A DNA stretch of 64,000 nucleotides from Klebsiella quasipneumoniae subsp. quasipneumoniae (GCF_020525925.1 NZ_CP084876.1:3720001-3784000); one strand, 5' to 3'. Shown: positions 9,244 through 19,755, counted from the stretch's first letter. Notes: generated from the sequence alone by a model not told the origin. Program-made: numbers and translations.

Positions 9244-9576
9244 TTAATGGGTGGTGTTATTGTTGCGGATCTCTTTCCAGATCTGGTCGCAGCGCGCTTT
9301 CACCGCCTGATCGTTACCGGTACGGGTAGCCTGGATACACTGCTGATAATCCAGTACCCGGACGCTCTCCTGGTTAGCAAACTGCTGGTGCTGTTTATCC
9401 TCTTTCAGGACATTCAGTACGCTCTGGCAGGCTTCAATTTTGTCCGGATTGCCTTCCGCCGTATTAATACAGGCGCTATAGGCATCTTTCAGTTTGGTGT
9501 CTTCTTTCGGTGCCGGCGACGTGGTGCAGGCCACCAGAGCCGATGCCATCATGGCAATAAGCAGCATTTTTTTCAT
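9244..9576 (-). CDS. chiQ: Chitosugar-induced lipoprotein ChiQ
   Basis: 110-residue predicted lipoprotein with unknown biochemical role, co-expressed with the chitoporin. The signal peptide MKKMLLIAMMASALVAC ends in lipobox LVAC at Cys17. The mature part is hydrophilic with four further cysteines (SACINTAEG, EACQSV, QQCIQATR, ARCDQIW) that could form disulfides in the periplasm. It lies 47 bp downstream of chiP on the same strand, as in E. coli (formerly ybfN), and ends at the shared terminator. Confidence 0.93.
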   Translation of the reverse strand: MKKMLLIAMMASALVACTTSPAPKEDTKLKDAYSACINTAEGNPDKIEACQSVLNVLKEDKQHQQFANQESVRVLDYQQCIQATRTGNDQAVKARCDQIWKEIRNNNTTH

Positions 9577-9623
9577 TGTCGTTCTCCCAGAGGTGCGGCA
9601 GGCTCACGCCCGCCGCGCAGGCA

Positions 9624-11027
9624 TCAGAAAATTGTGAACGGGGCGATAACCATGAACTTCACGTCGCGCTCATCCTGGAAGATGTTGCCGTAGCCGCCGC
9701 TCCAGCTCGGAATATCGGAATGGTTGTCGTACTGGGTAAAGTGCAGTTTAAACAGCGTGCCCTTCGCCCGGCCTTCCTGCACGGTATACAGCGCATCCAG
9801 GCTGTAGGCCGACTCTTTCAGACGGTAATCAGCGTCATAGTAGGCGTCCGGGGAGGACATTTTGCCCGGCTTCGCATCCCAGGCGTACACATAAGACGCG
9901 CCAAACGCCCAGCCCGGCATATCCCAGTTTTTCATGTCATACATCGCGCCGAAGAAGACCGCTTTTTCGCCGTTGGCGTTGAAGTCGGAACGGTTATCCC
10001 ACCAGATATCGAGACGACCGTTGGAGGAGGCGTAGGTCGGGGTCATACGCTGCAGGAAGTAGCCCTGCTGGCCATCGGCCTTCACCCAGGTCCCTTCCAG
10101 ACGCAGATCCAGCACATCCGCCACTTTATAGCCAAAGGTTAACGCCTGCAGCCATGCGGTGCCGTCATAGATGTCGTTGACCCCGCCGTTGCTGACCTTA
10201 TCGCGAGTGCCGTAGAACTGGTAGCTGGTGCTCAACGGCGCGCCGGCGACGTCAAACTTGTAGCTGGCTTTAGCAAAGTACTGATCGATATAGCCCTGAG
10301 CCTGACCAAATGCCGCCTCCAGCACCAGGTCGTTTTTGAAATCATATTTGGCGCCGACGGAGTGGAGATAATCGACTTTGGTCTTCTTATCGTTCTGGTA
10401 GAAATCATCCATCTCGATATGCCATGGCGCTTTATACTCGTTCGTCCACATGTAGGAGAAACTTAACGCGCCCGCGGTGCCATAGTCGAAGTTGGCCCCG
10501 GCTTCCGCCCCCTGATAGGTACCCGGCATAAAGCTCCAGTGCGGCGCCAGCAGGGTCTGACCGGTTGGCTGGATGTAGCCCGCGCGCGCCCACGCCGGAC
10601 CGTATTTGAATTTCGCAGCGGCTTTATACAGGCTGATGCCGCTCTTATCGCCGGAGTAGTCTTCGTCATAGGCTTTGTTACGCGACGAGAAGGCGATTTC
10701 GTTCGGGTGGCCGCTGTCGCCGTTCTCCGCCATTTCAATCGCGGTAAACGCCGCAATATCAAGGCCAAACATATCGGCGGCATAGCCGGACTGGAAGTCC
10801 AGGTTGGCGTTCCAGGTGGAGTGGGAAAGGTTGGTTTTGTATTTGTCGCCGTCGGTCACATCTTTACGGTCACGCTCACGCTGCCAGTAATAGATACCGC
10901 CGGTTAAAGTAGAATCATCGATAAAGCCTGCTGCGCTGGCCTGCGGAATCACAACCCAGCCCGACATCGCGGTGACGGCGGCAATAGCCAGCGCCAGCGT
11001 ACTACGTTTGCCACTAAACGTACGCAT
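9624..11027 (-). CDS. chiP: Chitoporin ChiP (OprD-family outer-membrane porin)
   Basis: Outer-membrane channel for chito-oligosaccharides. It is 467 residues (E. coli 468), with signal peptide [18 protein letters not shown] ending near the ASA motif, followed by a beta-barrel sequence rich in aromatic and Gly residues and ending in Phe (VIAPFTIF), the usual outer-membrane assembly signal. The start at 11027 is preferred to the ATG six bases upstream: AGAGG lies eight bases before 11027 but only two before the other. In enterobacteria the sRNA ChiX silences this mRNA and NagC acts on transcription; candidate sites are at 11147-11214. Confidence 0.96.
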   Translation of the reverse strand: MRTFSGKRSTLALAIAAVTAMSGWVVIPQASAAGFIDDSTLTGGIYYWQRERDRKDVTDGDKYKTNLSHSTWNANLDFQSGYAADMFGLDIAAFTAIEMAENGDSGHPNEIAFSSRNKAYDEDYSGDKSGISLYKAAAKFKYGPAWARAGYIQPTGQTLLAPHWSFMPGTYQGAEAGANFDYGTAGALSFSYMWTNEYKAPWHIEMDDFYQNDKKTKVDYLHSVGAKYDFKNDLVLEAAFGQAQGYIDQYFAKASYKFDVAGAPLSTSYQFYGTRDKVSNGGVNDIYDGTAWLQALTFGYKVADVLDLRLEGTWVKADGQQGYFLQRMTPTYASSNGRLDIWWDNRSDFNANGEKAVFFGAMYDMKNWDMPGWAFGASYVYAWDAKPGKMSSPDAYYDADYRLKESAYSLDALYTVQEGRAKGTLFKLHFTQYDNHSDIPSWSGGYGNIFQDERDVKFMVIAPFTIF

Positions 11028-11146
11028 GTGCATATCCTCTTTGACGTTTTAAAAGGCGAAGACCAGGGGGTCATTCGCTAAAAAAAATAAATAACACTGC
11101 AAAATGTGGGGCGGTGAAAAAGGCCGCGAAACCACTGTAGATAGAC

Positions 11147-11214
11147 TATTTTTCGTGACGCGAATTATCAATGTTTTTCGTGAGGCAAAGCTTAAGATTA
11201 TGACAAAGCGCACA
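11147..11214 (-). promoter_or_regulatory. chiP upstream region: two NagC-like boxes and a CRP-like site
   Basis: TTTTTCGTGA occurs twice exactly 25 bp apart (11149 and 11174). The first is embedded in a sequence resembling the nagE NagC operator core, with AATTCGCG on the other arm. A CRP-like TATGA-N6-GCACA is at 11199-11214. The rest of 11028-11466, between chiP and glnS, holds the promoter area and the glnS terminator; the 63-codon frame at 11221-11412 has no recognisable features. Confidence 0.45.
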
Positions 11215-11424
11215 TAATTTATGTCGTTTTGTTACAGTCTTATCTCTGATGATTTTGTCATGGAAGTCATTGCAAAATCAGGGAAAAACGCAAAACCTGA
11301 AAGCGATTACATTGGTTTTTTGTATGAGACAGGAAATATCAGAAGCGTTATTTATTTCCGGTTTGAAACAGAATTAATTCGCTTCGCGAAAATAAAAAGA
11401 GTAATTTGCTGATTCTGAAACAAA

Positions 11425-11452
11425 AAAAGCGCCGCAGAGTGCGGCGCTTTGA
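11425..11452 (-). terminator. glnS terminator
   Basis: Stem AAAGCGCCGCA/TGCGGCGCTTT with a GAG loop. Read on the minus strand, it is followed by a T-run (the A-run at 11421-11427 on the plus strand). Confidence 0.85.
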
Positions 11453-11466
11453 CGGTAGGGAAAATG

Positions 11467-13134
11467 TTATTCGCCCGCTTTCGCCCAGGTATCGCGCAGA
11501 CCGACGGTGCGGTTAAACACCAGACTGGTTGCGGTTGCATAGCGGCTGTCGAGGCAGAAGTAACCTTCACGCTCAAACTGGTAAGCTTTACCGGCTTCCG
11601 CCTGCGCCAGGCTCGGCTCCGCGTAACCCTGTTTGATCACCAGCGATTCCGGATTGATCACCGCGAGGAAATCCTCCGCTGCACCCGGGTTTGGTACGCT
11701 GAACAGGCGATCGTAGAGACGGATCTCTACCGGCAGCGCATGCGCCGCGCTCACCCAGTGGATCACGCCTTTGACCTTGCGGCCGTCAGCCGGATCTTTA
11801 CTCAGGGTGTCGGCATCGTAGGTGCAGAAGATAGTGGTGATATTGCCTTCGGCATCTTTCTCCACGCGTTCCGCTTTGATGACGTAGGCGTTGCGCAGAC
11901 GCACTTCTTTGCCCAGCACCAGACGCTTGTACTGCTTGTTGGCTTCTTCACGGAAGTCCGCGCGGTCGATCCAGATTTCCGCGCTGAACGGCACTTCGCG
12001 GCTGCCCATCTCCGGCTTGTTCGGATGGTTCGGCATCGCCACCATTTCGCTTTCGCCCTGCGGGTAGTTCTCGATAACCAGTTTCACCGGATCGATCACT
12101 GCCATCGCGCGCGGCGCGTTTTCGTTGAGATCTTCGCGAATGCAGGACTCCAGCGACGCCATCTCAATAGTGTTGTCCTGCTTGGTCACGCCGATGCGCT
12201 TGCAGAATTCGCGGATGGATTCGGCGGTGTAGCCGCGACGACGCAGACCGGAGATGGTCGGCATACGCGGATCGTCCCAACCTTCCACGTGCTTCTCGGT
12301 CACCAGCTGGTTCAGCTTACGCTTGGACATCACCGTGTATTCAAGATTCAGGCGCGAGAATTCGTACTGGCGCGGGTGAACCGGGATGCTGATGTTGTCC
12401 AGCACCCAGTCGTACAGACGACGGTTGTCCTGGAACTCCAGGGTACACAGCGAGTGGGTAATGCCTTCCAGCGCATCGCTGATGCAGTGGGTGAAGTCGT
12501 ACATCGGGTAGATGCACCACTTGTTGCCGGTCTGATGATGCTCAGCGAACTTAATGCGGTACAGCACCGGATCGCGCATCACGATGAACGGCGACGCCAT
12601 ATCGATCTTCGCGCGCAGGCAGGCCTTGCCCTCTTCGAAGCCGCCGCTGCGCATTTTTTCGAACAGCGCCAGGTTTTCTTCCACGCTGCGGTCGCGATAC
12701 GGGCTGTTCTTACCCGGCGCTTTCAGGGTGCCGCGATATTCACGAATTTCATCAGGAGAGAGTTCATCAACATAGGCCAGGCCTTTGTTGATCAGCTCAA
12801 CCGCATACTGATGCAGCTGATCAAAGTAATCAGACGAGTAGCAAACGTCCCCGGACCAGTGGAAACCTAACCACTGCACGTCGTTTTTAATCGACTCCAC
12901 GTATTCGATATCTTCTTTCACCGGGTTGGTGTCATCGAAACGCAGGTTGCATTGGCCCTGATAATCCTGGGCGATGCCGAAGTTCAGGCAGATGGATTTC
13001 GCATGGCCAATGTGCAGATAACCGTTCGGCTCCGGCGGGAAGCGGGTGTGAACGGTGGTGTGCTTACCGGTAGCCAGATCTTCATCAATGATCTGACGGA
13101 TAAAGTTAGTCGGGCGGGCTTCTGCCTCACTCAT
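11467..13134 (-). CDS. glnS: Glutaminyl-tRNA synthetase
   Basis: Charges tRNA-Gln in the cytoplasm. The 555-residue class I enzyme shows the HIGH motif as HIGH within [16 protein letters not shown] near residue 40, and the KMSKS counterpart as [11 protein letters not shown] near residue 268. The C-terminal anticodon-binding beta-barrels match E. coli closely. The start at 13134 is the conserved MSEAEARPT; a GTG one codon upstream is rejected. nagE lies upstream on the same strand with its own terminator between. Four of its tRNA-Gln substrates are encoded at 22.1-22.7 kb. Confidence 0.98.
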   Translation of the reverse strand: MSEAEARPTNFIRQIIDEDLATGKHTTVHTRFPPEPNGYLHIGHAKSICLNFGIAQDYQGQCNLRFDDTNPVKEDIEYVESIKNDVQWLGFHWSGDVCYSSDYFDQLHQYAVELINKGLAYVDELSPDEIREYRGTLKAPGKNSPYRDRSVEENLALFEKMRSGGFEEGKACLRAKIDMASPFIVMRDPVLYRIKFAEHHQTGNKWCIYPMYDFTHCISDALEGITHSLCTLEFQDNRRLYDWVLDNISIPVHPRQYEFSRLNLEYTVMSKRKLNQLVTEKHVEGWDDPRMPTISGLRRRGYTAESIREFCKRIGVTKQDNTIEMASLESCIREDLNENAPRAMAVIDPVKLVIENYPQGESEMVAMPNHPNKPEMGSREVPFSAEIWIDRADFREEANKQYKRLVLGKEVRLRNAYVIKAERVEKDAEGNITTIFCTYDADTLSKDPADGRKVKGVIHWVSAAHALPVEIRLYDRLFSVPNPGAAEDFLAVINPESLVIKQGYAEPSLAQAEAGKAYQFEREGYFCLDSRYATATSLVFNRTVGLRDTWAKAGE

Positions 13135-13252
13135 CACGGGTTCCTCAAAGCGTAAACAACGTATAACGGCACATGATCTTACAAGCAGGGCGTAGTGACA
13201 ACTATTAGTTACGTAAAATAGGTATCAGAAGAGGATTATGGGGCCGATTGCT

Positions 13253-13288
13253 GCAAAAAAAAGCGGCGAAGGTTTCCCTTCGCCGCTG
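13253..13288 (-). terminator. nagE terminator
   Basis: GCGGCGAAGG (13263-13272) pairs with CCTTCGCCGC (13277-13286), followed on the minus strand by a run of eight T. It separates nagE from glnS. Confidence 0.88.
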
Positions 13289-13312
13289 AGGCATAAACTC
13301 GACTCAGGAGCC

Positions 13313-15268
13313 TTACTTGCCTTTAATCTCATACAGCGGCGTCTGGCCGGCAACGACCTTACCGCTCGCCAGTATCACCAGCGCGCTGTAGTCATCGCTG
13401 TTGCTGCAGACCACCGGGCTAATCATCGAGCGCGCATTGGCGTTGAGGAAGTCCAGATCCATTTCCAGAATCGGCTCGCCCGCCTTCACGTCCGCGCCCT
13501 CTTCAACCAGACGTTTGAAGCCCTTGCCTTCCAGCGCCACGGTGTCGATACCCATGTGGACAACGATTTCCGCACCGTTGGTGGTTTCGAGGCAGAACGC
13601 GTGGTTAGTGTTGAAAATTTTCACCACGGTACCGGCGGCCGGGGCCACCACGATGTTGCTGGTCGGTTTCACCGCGATACCGTCGCCGACGGCTTTGCTG
13701 GCGAAGGCTTCGTCCGGCACCTGTTCGAGGGCCACCACGTCACCGGTAATCGGCGAAACCAGCGACTCAACGGTCTTCGCGTTCGCTACCGCCTGCGGTT
13801 TAGCCGCGGGCGCTGCGGTGGCGACGTTGCCAGCCGGCGCGGCTGCCGCTGCCGCTACCGGGCCGCGGGTCACCACTTTTTTCATCTCATCGCCGATAGA
13901 CTCTGCCTTCGCGCCGACGATAACCTGGATGGTTTGCTTATTCAGTTTCACCACCCCGGACGCGCCGAGACGTTTACAGGCGGCGTCGTTGACTTTCGCC
14001 GAATCGCCCACGGTCAGGCGCAGACGGGTGATACAGGCGTCAATCGCTTTCAGGTTGTCCGTTCCGCCCACCGCGGCGATATAGCTGGTAGCCAGTTGGG
14101 TCAGGCCTTCTTCAGTGTTGCTGTTCGCTTCTTCCGTTACCACGTCAGCGGCTTTGTCTTCACGACCCGGCGTTTTCAGGTTGAACATGCGGATCACCGC
14201 GCTGAACAGCAGGAAGTAGACGAAGAAGAACACTACGCCCATCACCAGCAGCATCCAGACGTTTTTGCTGGCGGCCGGCAGGCTGTACATCAGCACGTAG
14301 TCAATAGCGCCTGCGGAGAAGGAGAAGCCCGCATGAATGCCCAGCGCCGTTGCGATGAACAGGCTGATACCGGTCAGTACCGCGTGCAGGAGGTACAGCA
14401 GCGGAGCCAGGAACATGAACAGGAATTCCAGCGGCTCGGTTACCCCGGTCAGGAACGCGGTGATGGCAACAGACAGCAGCATACCGCCCACCATCGGACG
14501 ACGCGCTTTCGGAGCGGCCAGATACATCGCCAGCGCCGCGCCCGGCAGACCAAACATCATGATCGGGAAGAAGCCGGACATGAACATCCCCGCGGTGCCG
14601 TCGCCGGCGTAGAAGCGGTTGATGTCGCCGTGGAACACGGCGCCTGCGGCGTTCGTGAACTCACCAATCTGGAACCATGCGATGGTGTTCAGCACCTGAT
14701 GCAGACCGGTCGGGATCAGCAGACGGTTGATAAAGCCGAAGATACCGGAACCCAGCGCCCCTGCGGAAACGATCCACTCGCCGCCCGCATGGATAGCGTG
14801 CTGCACCGGCGGCCAGACGTAGCCGAAGAGCGCCGCGAGGATCAAACAGAAGAAGCCGGTGGCGATCGGCACGAAGCGTTTGCCGCCGAAGAAGCTCAGG
14901 AAGTCCGGCAGCTTGATGCCGGCCCAGCGATTGTACACCGCCCCTGCTACCAGACCGGTAATGATACCGGCCAGTACGCCCATGTTGATTTCCGGATTGA
15001 TGGTGACCATCGCTTTGGTCATCACGAAATAACCTACTGCCCCGGCCAGCGCCGCAGAGCCGGCGTTATCCTTGGACCAGCTTGACGCCACACCGATAGC
15101 AAAGATCAGCGCCAGGTTGTCGAAGATAGCCCCACCCGCTTGCGCGATGAAGGGTACATTCAACAGGTCTGGTTGCCCGAAACGCAGCAGCAATGCCGCG
15201 ACCGGCAGCACTGCGATAGGGAGCTGTAACGCCCTACCCAGTCGCTGAAAGAAACCTAAAATATTCAT
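13313..15268 (-). CDS. nagE: N-acetylglucosamine PTS permease, EIICBA
   Basis: Imports GlcNAc and phosphorylates it to GlcNAc-6-P. The 651-residue three-domain protein begins with EIIC (residues ~1-370, many hydrophobic segments; GITEPLEF-like motif as GVTEPLEFLFMF). EIIB follows, with phospho-cysteine in IDACITRLRLTV near 412. A Pro/Ala linker leads to EIIA, with VVHMGIDTV containing the phospho-histidine near 572. It is slightly longer than E. coli (648) because of the linker. It is transcribed divergently from nagBACD across a 316-bp control region with NagC and CRP sites. Confidence 0.98.
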   Translation of the reverse strand: MNILGFFQRLGRALQLPIAVLPVAALLLRFGQPDLLNVPFIAQAGGAIFDNLALIFAIGVASSWSKDNAGSAALAGAVGYFVMTKAMVTINPEINMGVLAGIITGLVAGAVYNRWAGIKLPDFLSFFGGKRFVPIATGFFCLILAALFGYVWPPVQHAIHAGGEWIVSAGALGSGIFGFINRLLIPTGLHQVLNTIAWFQIGEFTNAAGAVFHGDINRFYAGDGTAGMFMSGFFPIMMFGLPGAALAMYLAAPKARRPMVGGMLLSVAITAFLTGVTEPLEFLFMFLAPLLYLLHAVLTGISLFIATALGIHAGFSFSAGAIDYVLMYSLPAASKNVWMLLVMGVVFFFVYFLLFSAVIRMFNLKTPGREDKAADVVTEEANSNTEEGLTQLATSYIAAVGGTDNLKAIDACITRLRLTVGDSAKVNDAACKRLGASGVVKLNKQTIQVIVGAKAESIGDEMKKVVTRGPVAAAAAAPAGNVATAAPAAKPQAVANAKTVESLVSPITGDVVALEQVPDEAFASKAVGDGIAVKPTSNIVVAPAAGTVVKIFNTNHAFCLETTNGAEIVVHMGIDTVALEGKGFKRLVEEGADVKAGEPILEMDLDFLNANARSMISPVVCSNSDDYSALVILASGKVVAGQTPLYEIKGK

Positions 15269-15370
15269 CTTATTCCCCCTATGAGACCCCGATGAGGCTC
15301 ATTTTCAAAGCCACTTTTTTATTGTGTAACAAGGTCGGTTTTATCACTTACCGGCAAAGTGTGTGAAAAA

Positions 15371-15394
15371 TTAATTCGTATCGCAAATTAAACG
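15371..15394. promoter_or_regulatory. NagC operator near nagE
   Basis: The sequence around 15371-15394 contains TTCGTATCGCAAATTAA, matching the E. coli nagE operator as I recall it. Together with the second box at 15466 it would allow the NagC-bridged repression loop known for this divergent pair. Confidence 0.75.
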
Positions 15395-15404
15395 GGTATT
15401 TTTT

Positions 15405-15420
15405 GTGATAATTATCACCA
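15405..15420. promoter_or_regulatory. CRP site in the nagE-nagB gap
   Basis: TGTGA-TAATTA-TCACC matches the CRP consensus TGTGA-N6-TCACA at nine of ten positions. It lies between the two NagC boxes and can serve both divergent promoters under low glucose. Confidence 0.75.
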
Positions 15421-15465
15421 AATATCGTATTCACCCCTCCCTTAGACTGGCTAACATCGAAAACT

Positions 15466-15487
15466 TATTTTATCATTCAAAAAATCA
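15466..15487. promoter_or_regulatory. NagC operator near nagB
   Basis: TTATTTTATCATTC followed by AAAAAATC is identical, as far as I remember, to the high-affinity E. coli nagB operator. It lies about 100 bp before the nagB start. Confidence 0.8.
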
Positions 15488-15584
15488 ACACGGATTGACC
15501 CCGGTCGGCGCAGTTGCTGCAATACTCTCCTCAGAGTGCTGGCGCCAATCCGCCAGATTCTACTTTTAACTATAGAGGTGAAGA

Positions 15585-16385
15585 ATGAGACTGATCCCCC
15601 TGGTAACCGCTGAGCAGGTCGGTAAATGGGCTGCCCGCCATATCGTGAACCGCATTAATGCATTCAAACCAACCGCGGACCGTCCGTTCGTGCTGGGTCT
15701 GCCGACCGGCGGCACCCCGCTCACCGCCTACAAGGCGCTGGTTGAAATGCATAAAGCAGGCCAGGTTAGCTTCAAACACGTTGTCACCTTCAACATGGAT
15801 GAATACGTTGGCCTGCCGAAAGAGCATCCGGAAAGCTATCATAGCTTCATGCACCGTAATTTCTTTGACCACGTTGATATTCCGGCAGAAAATATCAACC
15901 TGCTGAATGGTAACGCGCCGGACATCGATGCGGAATGCCGTCGCTATGAAGAAAAAATTCGTTCCTACGGTAAAATCCACCTGTTTATGGGCGGCGTGGG
16001 CAACGATGGCCACATCGCGTTCAACGAACCGGCCTCTTCTCTGGCGTCCCGCACCCGTATTAAGACCCTGACCCATGACACCCGTGTGGCGAACTCCCGC
16101 TTCTTCGACGGCGACGTGGATCTGGTGCCGAAATATGCGCTGACCGTCGGCGTGGGCACCCTGCTGGATGCAGAAGAAGTCATGATTCTGGTGCTGGGCC
16201 ATCAGAAAGCGCTGGCGCTGCAGGCGGCAGTTGAAGGTAACGTCAACCACATGTGGACCATTACCTGTCTGCAGCTGCATCCGAAGGCGGTGATCGTCTG
16301 CGACGAACCGTCCACCATGGAGCTGAAAGTGAAGACGCTGAAATATTTCAACGAATTAGAAGCTGAAAATATTAAAGGTCTGTAA
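15585..16385 (+). CDS. nagB: Glucosamine-6-phosphate deaminase
   Basis: Converts glucosamine-6-P to fructose-6-P plus ammonia, the last step of amino-sugar catabolism. It is 266 residues, the exact E. coli length. Visible motifs: [12 protein letters not shown] phosphate loop (residues ~38-49), [11 protein letters not shown] containing the catalytic Asp72, and [14 protein letters not shown] with Asp141 and His143. The ATG follows AGAGGTG. It is the first gene of nagBACD, with a strong hairpin between it and nagA that could lower downstream expression. Confidence 0.98.
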   Translation: MRLIPLVTAEQVGKWAARHIVNRINAFKPTADRPFVLGLPTGGTPLTAYKALVEMHKAGQVSFKHVVTFNMDEYVGLPKEHPESYHSFMHRNFFDHVDIPAENINLLNGNAPDIDAECRRYEEKIRSYGKIHLFMGGVGNDGHIAFNEPASSLASRTRIKTLTHDTRVANSRFFDGDVDLVPKYALTVGVGTLLDAEEVMILVLGHQKALALQAAVEGNVNHMWTITCLQLHPKAVIVCDEPSTMELKVKTLKYFNELEAENIKGL

Positions 16386-16394
16386 TGTAGTCGC

Positions 16395-16430
16395 GTCCCG
16401 CGACTTTGCGCGGGACCATCTTTTTCTTTG
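16395..16430 (+). terminator. Hairpin with T-run between nagB and nagA
   Basis: GTCCCGCG (16395-16402) pairs with CGCGGGAC (16409-16416), followed by CATCTTTTTC. A second imperfect hairpin, CATCAGGCC...GGCCTGATG, follows at about 16439-16485. Because nagA is read from the nagB promoter in E. coli, this probably acts as a partial terminator or mRNA stabiliser. Confidence 0.65.
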
Positions 16431-16499
16431 TATGCATCATCAGGCCGGCGGCAAACGAACGTTCCCGGGCCTGATGAGACGTATATACCGGGGGTCGTA

Positions 16500-17648
16500 A
16501 TGTATGCATTAACCCAGGGCCGGGTTTATACCGGTCATGAAATTCTCGATGACCATGCGGTTGTTATCGCTAATGGCCTTATCGAACGTCTTTGTCCGCT
16601 GGCAGATTTGCCGTCTGACATCGAGCAGCGCTCAGTCAACGGCGCGATCCTCGCCCCCGGTTTTATCGACGTCCAGCTCAACGGCTGCGGCGGCGTGCAG
16701 TTTAACGACAGCCCTGACGCGGTCACTGTCGAAACGCTGGAGATCATGCAGAAGGCCAACGAACGCTCAGGCTGCACCAGCTTCCTGCCGACGCTGATTA
16801 CCTCCAGCGACGATCTGATGAAGCAAGGCGTCCGCGTGATGCGCGAATACCTGCAAAAGCACCCGAACCAGGCGCTGGGTCTGCATCTTGAAGGACCCTG
16901 GCTGAATATCGTTAAGAAAGGCACCCACAATCCCGACTACGTGCGTAAACCGGACGCGGCGCTGGTCGATTTCCTGTGCGACAACGCCGATGTGATCACC
17001 AAAGTGACCCTCGCCCCTGAGCGCGTCGAGCCGGAAGTGATCCGCAAACTGGTCGCCGCCGGGATCGTCGTCTCCGCGGGCCACTCCAACGCCACGCTGA
17101 AAGAGGCGAAAGTGGGCTTCCGCGCGGGCATTACCTTCGCCACCCACCTGTATAATGCAATGCCGTACATTACCGGCCGCGAACCGGGTCTGGCCGGGGC
17201 GATTTTTGACGAGCCGGATGTCTACTGCGGTATTATTGTCGACGGGATGCACGTCGATTACGCCAACGTGCGCAACGCCAAGCGCCTGAAAGGCGACAAA
17301 CTGTGCCTGGTCACCGACGCCACCGCGCCGGCGGGGGCGAATATTGACCAGTTCATTTTTGCCGGGAAAACAATATACTACCGCAACGGGCTGTGCGTAG
17401 ATGAAAACGGCACCCTCAGCGGATCTTCCCTGACCATGATTGAAGGGGTGCGTAATCTGGTTGAGCATTGCGGTGTGGCGCTGGACGAAGTATTGCGGAT
17501 GGCGACGCTCTATCCCGCGCGCGCCATTGGTGTGGACAAGCAGCTCGGCAGCATTGCGCCGGGTATGGTCGCTAACCTGACCGCCTTTACACGCGATTAT
17601 AAAATCACCAAGACCATCGTTAATGGTAACGAGGTCGTCACTGAGTAA
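16500..17648 (+). CDS. nagA: N-acetylglucosamine-6-phosphate deacetylase
   Basis: Removes acetate from GlcNAc-6-P, producing GlcN-6-P for NagB and removing the NagC inducer. The 382-residue amidohydrolase (E. coli 382) has HLEGPW with the metal-binding Glu near 131, GHSNA and THLYNAM with the ligand histidines, and [10 protein letters not shown] with the catalytic Asp near 273. The start at 16500 ([12 protein letters not shown]) is the family N-terminus; the frame is open 24 codons upstream through the intergenic hairpin and is rejected there. nagC follows after eight bases. Confidence 0.98.
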   Translation: MYALTQGRVYTGHEILDDHAVVIANGLIERLCPLADLPSDIEQRSVNGAILAPGFIDVQLNGCGGVQFNDSPDAVTVETLEIMQKANERSGCTSFLPTLITSSDDLMKQGVRVMREYLQKHPNQALGLHLEGPWLNIVKKGTHNPDYVRKPDAALVDFLCDNADVITKVTLAPERVEPEVIRKLVAAGIVVSAGHSNATLKEAKVGFRAGITFATHLYNAMPYITGREPGLAGAIFDEPDVYCGIIVDGMHVDYANVRNAKRLKGDKLCLVTDATAPAGANIDQFIFAGKTIYYRNGLCVDENGTLSGSSLTMIEGVRNLVEHCGVALDEVLRMATLYPARAIGVDKQLGSIAPGMVANLTAFTRDYKITKTIVNGNEVVTE

Positions 17649-17656
17649 GTAAAAGT

Positions 17657-18877
17657 ATGACAGCAGGCGGACAAGCTCAAATTGGTAACGTTGACCTCGT
17701 AAAACAACTGAACAGCGCGGCCGTGTACCGCCTGATTGACCAGCATGGGCCTATCTCGCGCATTCAGATCGCGGAACAAAGCCAGCTTGCCCCTGCCAGC
17801 GTGACCAAAATCACGCGTCAGCTTATTGAGCGCGGCCTGATCAAAGAAGTCGATCAGCAGGCCTCCACCGGGGGGCGCCGCGCCATCTCCATCATTGCGG
17901 AGACGCGTAACTTCAACGCCATTGGCGTGCGCCTTGGCCGCTATGACGCCACCCTGACCCTCTATGATTTAAGCAGCAAGACCCTGGAGGAGGAGCATTT
18001 CCCGCTGCCCGAGCGCACCCAGGAAACGCTGGAACACGCCCTGCTGAATATCATCGCCACTTTTATCGAAAACTGTCAGCGCAAAATCCGCGAGCTGATC
18101 GCCATCTCGGTGATCCTGCCGGGGCTGGTGGATCCAGAAAGCGGCGTGATCCGCTATATGCCGCACATTGCGGTGGAAAACTGGGGCCTGGTCGGGGCGC
18201 TGGAAAAACGCTTCAACGTTACCTGCTTTGTCGGGCACGATATCCGCAGTCTGGCGCTGGCCGAGCACTATTTTGGCGCAAGCCAGGACTGCGAAGACTC
18301 CATTCTGGTGCGCGTGCACCGCGGCACCGGGGCGGGGATCATCTCCAACGGACGCATTTTTATTGGCCGTAACGGCAACGTGGGCGAAATTGGCCATATT
18401 CAGGTCGATCCGCTGGGCGAACGCTGCCACTGCGGCAACTTCGGCTGCCTGGAGACCGTCGCGGCGAACGCCGCCATCGAACATCGCGTTCGCCATCTGC
18501 TGGACCAGGGCTACCAGAGCCGCCTGACCCTCGATGACTGCACGATCAAAACCATCTGCAAAGCGGCCAACAAGGGCGATGCCCTGGCCTGCGAGGTGAT
18601 CGAGTACGTAGGGCGTCACCTCGGAAAAACGATCGCCATCGCCATCAACCTGTTCAATCCGCAAAAAATCGTCGTCGCCGGCGAAATTGTGGAAGCCGAG
18701 AAAGTGCTGCTCCCGGCCATTGAGGGCTGCATTAACGCCCAGGCGCTAAAGGCGTTTCGTAAGAACCTGCCGGTGGTGCGCTCCACCCTCGATCATCGCT
18801 CAGCGATTGGCGCCTTCGCGCTGGTCAAACGCGCCATGCTCAATGGCACGCTGCTGCAGCGCTTGCTTGAGAGCTAA
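17657..18877 (+). CDS. nagC: NagC repressor (ROK family)
   Basis: Represses nagE and nagBACD and is released by GlcNAc-6-P; it also acts on other sugar genes such as chiP in relatives. It is 406 residues, as in E. coli. The N-terminal winged helix (ISRIQIAEQSQLAPASVTKITRQL, residues ~33-56) is followed by a ROK sugar-kinase-like domain with the zinc motif CHCGNFGCLET. Operators visible in this window are at 15371 and 15466, with candidates upstream of chiP. The start closely follows the nagA stop. Confidence 0.98.
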   Translation: MTAGGQAQIGNVDLVKQLNSAAVYRLIDQHGPISRIQIAEQSQLAPASVTKITRQLIERGLIKEVDQQASTGGRRAISIIAETRNFNAIGVRLGRYDATLTLYDLSSKTLEEEHFPLPERTQETLEHALLNIIATFIENCQRKIRELIAISVILPGLVDPESGVIRYMPHIAVENWGLVGALEKRFNVTCFVGHDIRSLALAEHYFGASQDCEDSILVRVHRGTGAGIISNGRIFIGRNGNVGEIGHIQVDPLGERCHCGNFGCLETVAANAAIEHRVRHLLDQGYQSRLTLDDCTIKTICKAANKGDALACEVIEYVGRHLGKTIAIAINLFNPQKIVVAGEIVEAEKVLLPAIEGCINAQALKAFRKNLPVVRSTLDHRSAIGAFALVKRAMLNGTLLQRLLES

Positions 18878-18996
18878 TCGCCCCCCTCTACAGATAAGCG
18901 CGTCGCTCTGTCACTGGCGGGCATCGCCCGTCAGAGGTGTGAAACCGCATCGATGACGCGTATAGTTTCGTCTTTGTTAATGATTCTGGACCCACC

Positions 18997-19749
18997 ATGA
19001 CCATTCAAAACATAATTTGTGATATTGACGGCGTGCTGATGCACGATAACGTCGCCGTTCCCGGCGCTGCCGAGTTTATCAAGCGCATCCTCGATAAAGG
19101 CATGCCGCTGGTGATGCTGACCAACTACCCGTCGCAAACCGGGCAGGATCTGGCGAACCGTTTCGCCACCGCCGGGATTGAGGTGCCGGATAGCGCCTTC
19201 TACACCTCGGCAATGGCGACGGCCGATTTTCTGCGCCGCCAGGAAGGCAAGAAAGCCTATGTGGTGGGTGAAGGGGCGCTGATCCACGAGCTGTATAAAG
19301 CCGGCTTTACCATCACCGATGTCAACCCGGACTTTGTCATCGTCGGGGAAACCCGCTCCTTTAACTGGGAGATGATGCATAAGGCGGCCTTCTTTGTCGC
19401 CAATGGCGCCCGCTTCATTGCCACCAACCCGGATACTCACGGTCGCGGCTTCTACCCGGCCTGCGGCGCCCTGTGCGCCGGGATCGAGAAGATCTCCGGC
19501 CGTAAGCCGTTTTACGTCGGTAAACCCAGCCCGTGGATCATCCGCTCAGCGCTGAACAAAATGCAGGCCCACTCCGAACAGACGGTGATCGTCGGCGACA
19601 ATCTGCGCACCGACATTCTGGCCGGCTTCCAGGCGGGGCTGGAGACCATTCTGGTGCTCTCCGGCGTCTCGACCCTCGACGACATCGACAGCATGCCGTT
19701 CCGCCCGTCGTGGATCTACCCTTCCGTCGCGGAAATCGATATTTTCTAA
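18997..19749 (+). CDS. nagD: UMP phosphatase NagD/UmpH (HAD superfamily)
   Basis: Nucleoside-monophosphate phosphatase, preferring UMP in E. coli, thought to trim excess UMP; its link to amino-sugar metabolism is mainly positional. The 250 residues contain HAD motif I as CDIDGVLMHDN (residues ~8-18), motif II near LTNYPS, and motif III/IV as VGKPSPWI and VGDNLRTDILAG. It is the last gene of nagBACD, 119 bp after nagC, ending at the terminator at 19756. Confidence 0.96.
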   Translation: MTIQNIICDIDGVLMHDNVAVPGAAEFIKRILDKGMPLVMLTNYPSQTGQDLANRFATAGIEVPDSAFYTSAMATADFLRRQEGKKAYVVGEGALIHELYKAGFTITDVNPDFVIVGETRSFNWEMMHKAAFFVANGARFIATNPDTHGRGFYPACGALCAGIEKISGRKPFYVGKPSPWIIRSALNKMQAHSEQTVIVGDNLRTDILAGFQAGLETILVLSGVSTLDDIDSMPFRPSWIYPSVAEIDIF

Positions 19750-19755
19750 TGCCAG

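Noticed and set aside
11221-11412. 63-codon frame between chiP and glnS
   Set aside because: No ribosome site, no family features, overlaps the chiP promoter area.
11449-12870. 473-codon open frame antisense to glnS
   Set aside because: Antisense shadow of a near-identical glnS orthologue.
13238-15085. 615-codon open frame antisense to nagE
   Set aside because: Entirely overlaps nagE, composition biased to His/Arg/Gln, no recognisable motif.
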